Virus record (IMG/VR): IMGVR_UViG_3300024307_000003
Span: 1 to 64,000 of that record
DNA from: a virus
Strand: one strand, 5' to 3'
Length of the DNA stretch: 64,000 bases
This document shows, piece by piece, positions 49,238-57,476 of the stretch (the stretch's first letter is position 1; each line of letters opens with the position of its first letter). A program made the position numbers and the translations under genes. The notes below the pieces were generated by a model. The model did not search any database, had not been told where the DNA came from, and saw only the letters and a program-made list of their open reading frames with translations.

Positions 49238-50471
49238 AATGGTGTGCCCCTCTCTTAGTTGTGGTTGGTCTTACTGTGTCGTCAACATCGTACAGAACAT
49301 CCGCTGATCTATTAGAAGATGGGACAGCTGCGCCTCCTGTGGAGTTCAATCTTAGGTTCCCTGTTGAGGGATTTACAAACCACGATGAACTTGCGTTTAA
49401 TGTATTATTGTCTCCAGTATAGTTAGCAGAATCTCTCATTCTTATACTGTCATCAGATAGATTATTATCCACTACTAAACCACTAGACCATCTACCTTGG
49501 AAAGCATCATTAACTTGGCCATTTGTTACCACGGTATTGTTTATGGCTTTACCATTAGGACAATCCCACAGATTAATTGCTCCATCTGACCCAGCTATTG
49601 TTTCAGCACTGAACCTGCCTGCGGCCATATAAACCATATTGTTTCTAGCAATACCACCATAGCAATCATTTTCTCCGCCGCCCCTTAAAATCAAACCTAG
49701 AGATATAGATCGGGCACAATTAATAAAAGTGTTCTGTTCCACAATAGGGTTTGTTGATCTGTTCCAGAAATAAACGGCTGGGCTATATAAGTAGTAGGTT
49801 GCTCCTCCGGGAAGAGCTGCAATTTCTGCTGCTGTTGGAGTGTTCTCAATAAATTGATTCTTTCGTACTACCCAACCACTACTATTGTGGACATCTATCA
49901 TTCCACCATAAAAATAACCTGCACCTTCATGGTCTGTTGTAGGGCGTCCGTTTGTATATGCAAAATAACTATTTTCTACAAGTCCATTATTAATGGCGTC
50001 GGGAAATGCGCTGACTTTCAAAAACTGTTGGCCCATATCCAACATTCTTACGTTTCTTAATGTAGGGCTAGTTGCTCCGGCTCCGAAGGTAACACCGTGA
50101 AAATAAAATTGCTCTATTGTTAAATCTTCTACTGTCAAACCGGGGTATTGGGAATATATACCGTGAGGACAACCACCGTAGCTGGAGTTGTCCATTCCCC
50201 TTCCCCTCAATACAATATCTGAAGCTACTCCAGAGGCACCTTTTATTGTTACATTGCTAGCTGCTGGAACTAAAGTATTATTGAGAACATAAACACCCGG
50301 CCAGACAATTTCAATTATGTCGTTTGGTTGGGCAGAACTTATAGCCGCCTCTAACCCGGACAAGGTGCCTACTTGTACAATACGCCCGTTGTATGGGTAA
50401 GGATACCAGTACGTATCTGGGTGTTGGTATAAAGTTATTGCCGATCCCGGCACCGTTATTGTTTTAGCCAT
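49230..50471 (-). CDS. Parallel beta-helix (pectate-lyase-like) virion protein
   Basis: Start MAKTITVPGSAITLYQH at 50471 follows GAGGGAAT. After the anchor, residues about 30-410 show right-handed beta-helix periodicity (ASNVTIKGASG, LTVEDLTIEQF, NTFINCARSIS, NNTVVTNGQV). Such folds in phages are polysaccharide depolymerases or receptor-binding fibres. No catalytic residues can be assigned by eye. First gene after the capsid gene on this strand. Confidence 0.7.
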   Translation of the reverse strand: MAKTITVPGSAITLYQHPDTYWYPYPYNGRIVQVGTLSGLEAAISSAQPNDIIEIVWPGVYVLNNTLVPAASNVTIKGASGVASDIVLRGRGMDNSSYGGCPHGIYSQYPGLTVEDLTIEQFYFHGVTFGAGATSPTLRNVRMLDMGQQFLKVSAFPDAINNGLVENSYFAYTNGRPTTDHEGAGYFYGGMIDVHNSSGWVVRKNQFIENTPTAAEIAALPGGATYYLYSPAVYFWNRSTNPIVEQNTFINCARSISLGLILRGGGENDCYGGIARNNMVYMAAGRFSAETIAGSDGAINLWDCPNGKAINNTVVTNGQVNDAFQGRWSSGLVVDNNLSDDSIRMRDSANYTGDNNTLNASSSWFVNPSTGNLRLNSTGGAAVPSSNRSADVLYDVDDTVRPTTTKRGAHHYV

Positions 50472-50544
50472 ATTCCCTCTTCTTATTTTGGGGAATGCAC
50501 ATTCGTGCAAAGAAGACCCGTCTTGTGCGTGTCTTCGGAATTCT

Positions 50545-50572
50545 ATAAAGAAAAGGAGGGATTGCTCCCTCC
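50545..50572 (-). terminator. Intrinsic terminator after the major capsid gene
   Basis: On the minus strand GGAGGGA and TCCCTCC form a perfect 7-bp stem with a 4-nt loop, followed by TTTTCTTT. It would keep capsid transcripts abundant relative to the fibre genes downstream. Confidence 0.8.
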
Positions 50573-50591
50573 TCTTGTTCTTTAACTACTA

Positions 50592-51617
50592 TTAGGTAAT
50601 AGTAGCTTTTACAATCAACTGAGGCTTGGCACAGAAGTGTGCGAAGTTGGATTCAGTTTCAATGTCATAACCTTGACCACGGTCATTCTCATAAACAAAA
50701 GCGTACATCGGAACACCAACGGTGTTGACATAGCTGTTGTGTGACATTGGAGCATAAATAGTCTTGAACAGACCACTTACCATCGGGATAATACGAGCTT
50801 CACCAGCAGGAATCAGTGGGGTGCCTTTCATCTGACCGCGATATTCGATGTGCAGAATACCAGCTTGATCAACGAAGGTACGATGGCCACGACCAACAGT
50901 CGGCAGACGATCCCGCAGGAAGTTACCGTTAGCGTTAGTAGCAGCAAACTGACTGTAAGCTTCTTTAACGTTAGTGTTGGTAGTCAGCTTAGCGAAGAAC
51001 TCTGGAGAGTCCAGAGAAATAAAGTCAGTTACAATCATACCGTCTTGCAGGTTGTCTTGAATGTAAGCAATAACTTCTTCAGACTTAGCTTGAGGAACAC
51101 CAGTACCACCAGTGTCGATATCATAATCTACAACTTTCTGAGTTACACCCAGATCAGTGAAATAGTTGGTAGATACAGTTCCGTTAGGAGCGTACACAGT
51201 ACCGTCTTTAATCAGTTGCAGACGCGACCATTCGCGCAGTTGTGCCCAAGAGTTATTGATGCGCAGCAACTCTTCTGCTACTTTAGCGTCAAAGCTGGAG
51301 AACTCCTGATCAGTACCCGGAGCGCGCTGGCTTTGAACGTCTTCTGGCATAATGCGGCCATCAAACGGGAAGTGAGGAATAGAGAAAGAGAAGGTTTTTA
51401 CAATCCCTTTATCTACGAACTGATCACGACGGCTTCCCCACATGCGATCTTCTGGCAGACTGAAACCAGACTCAATTTGATCGTACTGGAAAGTACGGGT
51501 GCGAACACCAGTTTCTTCAAACAAACCCAACTGGTTAACAAGACCATACATATTCTCAATCTTGTTAACGTCCGGGGTACGGTCCTCAAGGAAATTTGTG
51601 TCTTTACGAACTGCCAT
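50592..51617 (-). CDS. Major capsid protein, lambda gpE-like
   Basis: The 341-aa protein has features of the phage_cap_E family: ESGFSLPEDRMWGS, TFSFSIPHFPFDGRIMPEDVQ, VAEELLRINNSWAQLREWSR, an internal insertion, and GEARIIPMVSGLFKTIYAPMSH near the end. Next to it are the decoration protein and the protease-scaffold gene, as in lambda. A strong terminator follows. Confidence 0.9.
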   Translation of the reverse strand: MAVRKDTNFLEDRTPDVNKIENMYGLVNQLGLFEETGVRTRTFQYDQIESGFSLPEDRMWGSRRDQFVDKGIVKTFSFSIPHFPFDGRIMPEDVQSQRAPGTDQEFSSFDAKVAEELLRINNSWAQLREWSRLQLIKDGTVYAPNGTVSTNYFTDLGVTQKVVDYDIDTGGTGVPQAKSEEVIAYIQDNLQDGMIVTDFISLDSPEFFAKLTTNTNVKEAYSQFAATNANGNFLRDRLPTVGRGHRTFVDQAGILHIEYRGQMKGTPLIPAGEARIIPMVSGLFKTIYAPMSHNSYVNTVGVPMYAFVYENDRGQGYDIETESNFAHFCAKPQLIVKATIT

Positions 51618-51642
51618 TAATTATTCTCCTTATTATTCTAAA

Positions 51643-52347
51643 TTACAGCAATGGGCCAAAAGCTTTGGTTTCTGCAACAACAATCGAAGCAGCTTCCATC
51701 GCATCATAGATAACTTGTTTTTTGGTGGCGTTATCGTAAGTGGCATCAAGAATCATGCCTTCTGCGCTCACCATTGCATCCCGTACCAGAACAACTACTT
51801 GGTAGTCAGTGTTGGCAGCAAAAGTTTGTTCCAATTGTGCATCTTGTGTGCACATAAAAATACCCGCAAAAACTTTACTACCATCAGTAGCAGTTTCTAC
51901 AGCAGGCTTGTACTTTTCAGAAGTCTTAACTACAGTGATGTCAAAAGCATCGCCGCCAGCGAAATCGGTAGAACCGTCTGCCAGAGTAAATGCCAAACCA
52001 CCAGCAGAGAACGCGGAAGCTACAACACCATAACCGATGATAATACCGTCCGGGTCTTCTACAGAGAAGTCACCGAGGTTAGTACCGGGTTCCAGAATAG
52101 TAAGTTTATATACACCAGCTTTAGCACCACCGGATACAGTTACAGCACCCATGGTTCCGTTACCAGTGTTACCAGCAACAGCTGCGCCGGAAGCAGTACC
52201 AGCAAACAACTTGCCCAGTACAGTACCAACTTTAACTGTGGTTTCTGCGGCTACGCGCAGGGTTACAGTTTTACGGCTCATTCCTTTCGGCAGTTCAAAT
52301 TTGACTACGTTAGAAATAGGCTTGATAGAGGTTTCGAGTAATCCCAT
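51643..52347 (-). CDS. Head decoration protein, lambda gpD-like with extension
   Basis: The 234-aa protein has KVGTVLGKLFAG near the start and a C-terminal VFAGIFMCTQDA and VVVLVRDAMVSAEGMIL, the pattern of HDPD decoration proteins. These trimers cement the capsid. It is about twice the lambda length, with a Gly-rich middle (about 60-150), so it may carry an exposed loop domain. The gene lies between protease and capsid genes. Confidence 0.75.
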   Translation of the reverse strand: MGLLETSIKPISNVVKFELPKGMSRKTVTLRVAAETTVKVGTVLGKLFAGTASGAAVAGNTGNGTMGAVTVSGGAKAGVYKLTILEPGTNLGDFSVEDPDGIIIGYGVVASAFSAGGLAFTLADGSTDFAGGDAFDITVVKTSEKYKPAVETATDGSKVFAGIFMCTQDAQLEQTFAANTDYQVVVLVRDAMVSAEGMILDATYDNATKKQVIYDAMEAASIVVAETKAFGPLL

Positions 52348-52357
52348 TTTCCACTCC

Positions 52358-53641
52358 TTATTGTTTTACTTTGATATTTTTGTTTTTAGCTGCTTGCGCT
52401 TGCAAGGCAGCATTAAATCCATCTTTCTTGACTTCTGGTTTGATTTCAGAATCACTAACACCAACTTCCTTCATTGCTTCAACTTCGTCTTTCATTTTAG
52501 CAATAGTGGCGTCTTTAGTGGCGATAACGTCAGCAGCCATTTTCATAGCAGCATCAAACATATCAATAGAGACAGACCCATTGAGAGCGGAACTTGCATA
52601 GGCATTTACATCAACCCCGGCAAACGCCCATTCTTGTGCTTTGGCTTTGAAACCTTCCAGTTTCAGATTATCAGCTTCATCTTTAGCTGCTTTAAGTTGA
52701 GCAGCGAATTCTTCTTTTTGTTTTTCAAAAGCGGCTTGAAGATCAGCAAACTGAGCTTTCAGTTCATTATCTACACCAGCTTTAGCAGTAGGTTCTGCCA
52801 TTGGTTTATTTACCCCTTCTTTCAAATAGGAATTAAATTCATCACGGGTCATTAGCTTGTGAACCAAACCCTTTTCTTGTGCTTCTTGGGCAAGGAACAC
52901 ACCAGCTTTGGTGTTTATAATTGCCTCTTCAGAAAGCCCCATCATTTCAGACGTATATCCAACAAACTCTGAATACAACGTACTCACCTTGTTTTGAATA
53001 TCAGTCAGAAACTCCTCTCTCCATCCACCATCTGCATTGAACGGGATCTTGTTATCCCCAGCAAAGATGTAAGTTCTTTCAACTCCAGCTTTCTCCAGAG
53101 CCTTATTAACGTTCGTGAGCTGTACAACAACTCCAATACTTCCTGCTTGTGCTGAAGGATTCATAATTACTTCATGAGCAGAAACAGCCAAACCATAAGC
53201 AGCAGAAGCAGCATATCCGTCAACATAGGAAATCAGACGAACACCAAACTCGTCTGCTTTAGATCGCATGTAGCGGCCAGTCTCAAACATTCCGTAGGCT
53301 TCTCCACCCGGAGAATCCACAATCAAAGCAATCGTTTTGTACCCAGCAGCAACTGCTGTATCAAATTGAGTGACAATGGATTGGTAAGATGTATTCTCTG
53401 TGCAGGTGGCCATATCAAAATAAGATTTGTATGTCAGCACACCATCAACATTAATAGCCCCAATCTTGTCATCTCCCGGAATAGGATTCCGACGAGCTTC
53501 CTTGGTTTGGATGTTGGCAAACTCAATAGCTTCGTCATTACGAGAAGCCAGATACTGCTCAATCCTTTCCAATACATCTGGAGACACTAAGTGTGGGGTG
53601 TTGTATAATGCTTTTGTAATTCTTAATAGCTGTCGTGCCAT
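52358..53641 (-). CDS. Head maturation protease (S49) fused to scaffold
   Basis: In this 427-aa protein residues about 55-270 form a ClpP/crotonase-type S49 peptidase (IALIVDSPGGEAYG; YVDGYAASAAYGLAVSA with the catalytic Ser; NPSAQAGSIGVVV). Residues about 285-345 are a charged coiled coil (LQAAFEKQKEEFAAQLK) acting as scaffold. This is the lambda C/Nu3 plan: the protein directs shell assembly and then removes itself and trims other proteins. An internal start for a separate scaffold (MAEPTAKAG near residue 279) is possible. Confidence 0.88.
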   Translation of the reverse strand: MARQLLRITKALYNTPHLVSPDVLERIEQYLASRNDEAIEFANIQTKEARRNPIPGDDKIGAINVDGVLTYKSYFDMATCTENTSYQSIVTQFDTAVAAGYKTIALIVDSPGGEAYGMFETGRYMRSKADEFGVRLISYVDGYAASAAYGLAVSAHEVIMNPSAQAGSIGVVVQLTNVNKALEKAGVERTYIFAGDNKIPFNADGGWREEFLTDIQNKVSTLYSEFVGYTSEMMGLSEEAIINTKAGVFLAQEAQEKGLVHKLMTRDEFNSYLKEGVNKPMAEPTAKAGVDNELKAQFADLQAAFEKQKEEFAAQLKAAKDEADNLKLEGFKAKAQEWAFAGVDVNAYASSALNGSVSIDMFDAAMKMAADVIATKDATIAKMKDEVEAMKEVGVSDSEIKPEVKKDGFNAALQAQAAKNKNIKVKQ

Positions 53642-55116
53642 TATTTACTCCTGTTCCCGGCAGCTTTATCACCACCACCTGTTCCTGATCCAGTACCCGA
53701 TCCCAATCCAGACTCCATACCTTGTCCGGCCTTGGAAGCAGCAGGAGGCTCTTTCACAACCTCTTCAGGATCACCATCAATACTCTCAAGACCCAACACC
53801 TTACGAACACGGTTGTACTCGTCTCTACGGCCTTCTACAGCACCTACAGCGAATATCCGTTGAATGGCTTGGGACATCACATCTACATCTTCTTTCTCAA
53901 TGTCTCCGTACTTCAGGATAGGAGTTTCTTCCTTGGTCCATTCATTGTAGAGAGCCAGTTGCTCAATCAATTGTTTCTGAAGAGTGTGGGTGATAAAGGA
54001 CAAATGTTCTTCTGCGGCTTGTGCTACAAGATTTGTTTTGCTGTCTGCCAGAGAGAAACTACCGTGAGAGTCGTTGCCGAGATTGATAAGGTCAGCAAAA
54101 TAAGCCATCAGTATCTCTGTCTTACGACGCTGTATGATAGCTCCTACATCATGGTTTTTCTTACCTCCGTCAACACCCATAAGGGATACGTTGTACAGAG
54201 GCTTACCTGTGTCGGTGTAATCTACAGGGCACACAATGCACGATTGGTTTCCATTCTGGAAAGCCTGTGCCTGATTGAACATGGTGTTGTAGAGAACAGC
54301 TTCTTCACTCTTAGGGTCCATAGTGGCCTTAACCATTACAGACTTGGGAAGGTCTACTTTCAGAACACCTGACATGTCCTTGCTGATACCTGTTCCTTCA
54401 ATATCTTCAAAAAGACATTTGAATTTCCAAGTGACGTAAGCTTTAAGTAGAGGAGAGCGCCCTTCTGGATTATTCTTTGTTGAGTTGTAAGAGAACAATA
54501 AGAGTTTAGAGAGTGGAATATCTACTGTTGTAGATACAATCCCATTACCATAAAGCCTACTGGATTTGACGTTCTGTCTAACACCCTTAAGCTTTCTTCC
54601 TGTCTCTTTGTCCCAGAGCCATTTATCAATAGATATTTGTGCTCTTGGTTCTAATCCTTTAACACGATACCAACCTTCGTATTCCCCTTCTTTGATAGTC
54701 TCAAATATCTTTTCAAGGATTGAGAATCCTGCCCAAGAATAGGTTAGAATGTCGTTCTTAACTGTCTGGAAAGATTGTCCATCCAGATTGTCAAACATCC
54801 AGTTTACGAAGTCAGCGTTGGCTTTCGCCTTTTCGTTTGTTTTATCAAGAGGCTCTGCATAGATAGGGACTTTCTTCACTAGCATTAAGAACAAGTCCAC
54901 TGCTGTAGCGACAGAAACATCATAAAGCATCGTCTTGAACGTCTGAATGCTCTGAGGGAATACTAGTTCCCGTTTAGCTTCTTCATAGATACGGCCATTA
55001 ACGATGTTTAATCCTGAGTCCCCTATTGCAGAGTCCTTGAATCTCATCACCCCTGTTGAAAGGTCATAAGAAATACTATCTAACTCTGACAAGTAACCTC
55101 CGGAGGAAATCTCCAT
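53641..55116 (-). CDS. Portal protein, DUF935/Mu gp29-like
   Basis: The 491-aa protein starts MEISSGGYLSELDS at 55116, overlapping the terminase stop. Phrases such as DVSVATAVDLFLMLVKKVPI, SWAGFSILEKIFE, and a long C-terminal half with RRKTEILMAYFADLINLG fit the DUF935 portal family. The C-terminus is Gly/Ser-rich. Twelve copies form the channel through which DNA is packaged. Confidence 0.85.
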   Translation of the reverse strand: MEISSGGYLSELDSISYDLSTGVMRFKDSAIGDSGLNIVNGRIYEEAKRELVFPQSIQTFKTMLYDVSVATAVDLFLMLVKKVPIYAEPLDKTNEKAKANADFVNWMFDNLDGQSFQTVKNDILTYSWAGFSILEKIFETIKEGEYEGWYRVKGLEPRAQISIDKWLWDKETGRKLKGVRQNVKSSRLYGNGIVSTTVDIPLSKLLLFSYNSTKNNPEGRSPLLKAYVTWKFKCLFEDIEGTGISKDMSGVLKVDLPKSVMVKATMDPKSEEAVLYNTMFNQAQAFQNGNQSCIVCPVDYTDTGKPLYNVSLMGVDGGKKNHDVGAIIQRRKTEILMAYFADLINLGNDSHGSFSLADSKTNLVAQAAEEHLSFITHTLQKQLIEQLALYNEWTKEETPILKYGDIEKEDVDVMSQAIQRIFAVGAVEGRRDEYNRVRKVLGLESIDGDPEEVVKEPPAASKAGQGMESGLGSGTGSGTGGGDKAAGNRSK

Positions 55117-56576
55117 CACTCTCTGTGATGTAAAAATCCACTAATATTTGTAAATTGATTTTGAACTGGTGCCTGTACAGATGCTGACATGGCTCCGGCT
55201 AATCCTTTAATGTCCACTACTTGTTCTCTAGCGAGGAAATTGAAACACGATGCTGAGCTATCCGCCCAATCAATTTTTACCCGCGCTGTAGCTTCTTGAC
55301 CAACAAACTGCTCTAATTCCTTTAAGAAGGCTTCAAGAGATGCTTGGTTTTTGAAAGAGGACTTTACAATCCTCACCAGTCCATTCATACATGCAGCAGA
55401 AAATGGTTCAAAACGTGTAAGCTTGCTTTTATTTCCCGGCATAGGATCAGCTCTTACAACAAAACCTTTCTCTATAAGTTTTTTTGCGGACTCAAGAAAC
55501 TCTGTATCTCCTGCTTGAGCAGGATCGCGGCTGAACACAACGGAACACTCAGGCCCATCTGACTCGGCCTGTTTTTGTATCAGAAGATCACGTTCACCCG
55601 GAAGCCTTCTGAACTTACCAAAAATACCCGTATCTGCGTCTGTACATTCAGGATGATGATTACCCATCAAATAATAATATCCATCTTTATCTTTAGCCAT
55701 ATGCGTTGAGGCTGTGTAGTCTGGATACTTATTAATGTCTGTCGGAACTGAAGAGGCTTTATCCCATGCTCTTGCATGTTTAGCGTTTGCTGGTACTTTA
55801 TCTACTACAGTCAACCAATCCCTATTGAAATAACTTCCTTCGTTAAGGACGTATTTCCAACACCCATCTAACAATGCAGCTTTCTCTGCTTTAGTGTTAG
55901 CATCAAGAACGTCTGCGTATTCGGGGTTGTTGTCCAACAACTTTTGGTTGTCGGTCAGCTTGGAAGGTATGAAGGTGTAGGTAAGAGGATTCTTACCGGG
56001 GAAGTTAGTGCGGAGTTCTTCTTCACTCCAAGAAGTGAAGAGATTTCCTTCGAAGAATATGAAGTAGCGTATTTTTCCAGACAATTCCAGAATTGCATAA
56101 CCATCTTCATCAAGCCAAGGTTCTATCCATTCCTTAATCCAGCAATCAGGTTCAGGGTTACAACTCACCCGAACAAAAGACCTATGTACGGAAGCAGAAC
56201 GTGTTCTTGTTCTAACATAATTGAAATGATCGAACTTGAACTGTGTTCCTTCATCGAAATATATACCTGTATACTGAGCACCTTGATAAGTCTTCTTGTG
56301 CTTATCTAATTCGAGATAAGAAAATTTACAGCTTGCTCCTGAAGGGAATATAATTCTATGGTCTTTCTCTTTTATTCTAGCCTTACCTTTAAACTTACCA
56401 GTAAGGGGTCCAGAAGTATGAACAAGGAAGGGAAGATAAAGCTCCTGAGCTTCTGGCCATAAAGATTCATCCAGCTGTGTTGTGTTCTGTCGAAAATAGA
56501 TAGCTTTGTATTTAGGATCATCTATATACTTCAAGCTATCCATGAGAAGGGCGTAGCTCTTGCCGCCGCCTGCTGC
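55116..56576 (-). CDS. Terminase large subunit, exon 2 (Walker A to C-terminus)
   Basis: Reading in frame across the intron junction, exon 2 begins AAGGGKSYALLMD, the packaging ATPase Walker A. It continues with YTGIYFDEGTQF (Walker B region), RVSCNPEP and a nuclease half with RAWDKASS and VVFSRDPAQAG. With 31 codons of exon 1 the spliced protein is 517 aa, normal for the family. An unspliced reading would start at an internal ATG (56543) without Walker A and be inactive. The motor cuts and pumps DNA through the adjacent portal. Confidence 0.88.
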   Translation of the reverse strand, partial: AAGGGKSYALLMDSLKYIDDPKYKAIYFRQNTTQLDESLWPEAQELYLPFLVHTSGPLTGKFKGKARIKEKDHRIIFPSGASCKFSYLELDKHKKTYQGAQYTGIYFDEGTQFKFDHFNYVRTRTRSASVHRSFVRVSCNPEPDCWIKEWIEPWLDEDGYAILELSGKIRYFIFFEGNLFTSWSEEELRTNFPGKNPLTYTFIPSKLTDNQKLLDNNPEYADVLDANTKAEKAALLDGCWKYVLNEGSYFNRDWLTVVDKVPANAKHARAWDKASSVPTDINKYPDYTASTHMAKDKDGYYYLMGNHHPECTDADTGIFGKFRRLPGERDLLIQKQAESDGPECSVVFSRDPAQAGDTEFLESAKKLIEKGFVVRADPMPGNKSKLTRFEPFSAACMNGLVRIVKSSFKNQASLEAFLKELEQFVGQEATARVKIDWADSSASCFNFLAREQVVDIKGLAGAMSASVQAPVQNQFTNISGFLHHRE

Positions 56577-57351
56577 CTATTTGTTTCTCAAGTCTCCTTG
56601 AGGATCGGACTATATCTTCACCCTTTTAGGGGCACCTTGTTTCGGGCTGTAATTACAGCCCTACTCTACTCCCTTCCAGCTATGCCGTGGTTTCGATAGT
56701 CTCTGAACGTAGTTCTTTTGTCAGGTCGCATAACTTCCTGCCAGTAAGAAGTTCACCAATATAGTCTTGTCTGCAATGTAGCCCAAAGTAATTCTTTATT
56801 TCTTTGTAGCTTTTACCTTGTCTGTGCATAACGAATATTGATGTTATCTCATCCATTGATAGGTGAGAAAAGGTCTTACCTTTTGTTTTTATATTTCCAG
56901 TTCTTACAGCGTGACGCACATTCTCATAACCGCTAACATATTCTAAATTTTCGAGCCTGTTGTTGAGTTTTATGCCGTCTTTATGGTTTACTTGGTGCTT
57001 ACCTTCTGGTTTTAATATAAATGTTTCAGCAATTAGAATATGCGTCCGTACAGAACGTCTTTTATTGCCATCTACAAGTATAATTTCTTCGTATCCGTCC
57101 CATGTAATTTTACCTTTAAGACGGGCACACCTTTTTCCTTGAATAAAACCTTCACTATCTGCAAAATAACCGGGAAAATTAAAAATCTCTTTCTTCAAAA
57201 GAACCTCCGCTGCTGATTGTCTAATCTTATTTGTTTTCATACCTTCACGCTCTATGTTACCATACACGTTGTGGTCAAACAAGCTTTAAAGAGTTTCCAG
57301 CAATTAAAGGTGTTTATTTTGACGCATTACTGCGAAAGGTGGCACATTTCT
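56577..57351 (-). mobile_element. Group I intron in the terminase gene
   Basis: The 775-nt insertion has group I hallmarks on the minus strand. P1 is perfect: exon end GGTGGT pairs with GCCACC, giving the conserved U-G pair at the splice site. An R-like element TTCAGAGACTA overlaps the HNH end. The S element AAGATATAGTCC is at 56618-56607. A P9 stem CTCAAG/CTTGAG has a GAGA loop, and the 3' end is G. Splicing joins YGG to AAGGGKS in frame. It carries the HNH gene 56680-57240. Confidence 0.9.
56680..57240 (-). CDS. Intron-encoded HNH homing endonuclease
   Basis: The 186-aa protein (from MKTNKIRQSAAEVLL) has an NUMOD4-like start region (FPGYFADSEGFIQG) and the HNH core (THILIAETFILKPEGK, QVNHKDGIKLNNRLENLEY), then a helical DNA-binding end (SYKEIKNYFGLHC). 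It cuts intronless terminase genes at the intron site and so spreads the intron. The 3' end of its gene overlaps the intron core. TTG at 57282 is an alternative start. Confidence 0.85.
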   Translation of the reverse strand: MKTNKIRQSAAEVLLKKEIFNFPGYFADSEGFIQGKRCARLKGKITWDGYEEIILVDGNKRRSVRTHILIAETFILKPEGKHQVNHKDGIKLNNRLENLEYVSGYENVRHAVRTGNIKTKGKTFSHLSMDEITSIFVMHRQGKSYKEIKNYFGLHCRQDYIGELLTGRKLCDLTKELRSETIETTA

Positions 57352-57444
57352 ACCACCGTAAAATACTAAATGAATCTCGGTAGGAACATTTATGAAAGCC
57401 GATTGTGGACCGCGCTGTGGTTGTACAATATAGTATTCACTCAT
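57352..57444 (-). CDS. Terminase large subunit, exon 1
   Basis: ATG at 57444 lies behind GGAGGGACA. The exon encodes 31 residues (MSEYYIVQPQRGPQSAF to LVFYGG) and stops exactly at a codon end. Together with exon 2 it restores the usual terminase start, in which a short strand leads into YGGAAGGGKS. Confidence 0.85.
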
Positions 57445-57476
57445 TGTCCCTCCTTAGGTCATAGCCCTTGTATTTA

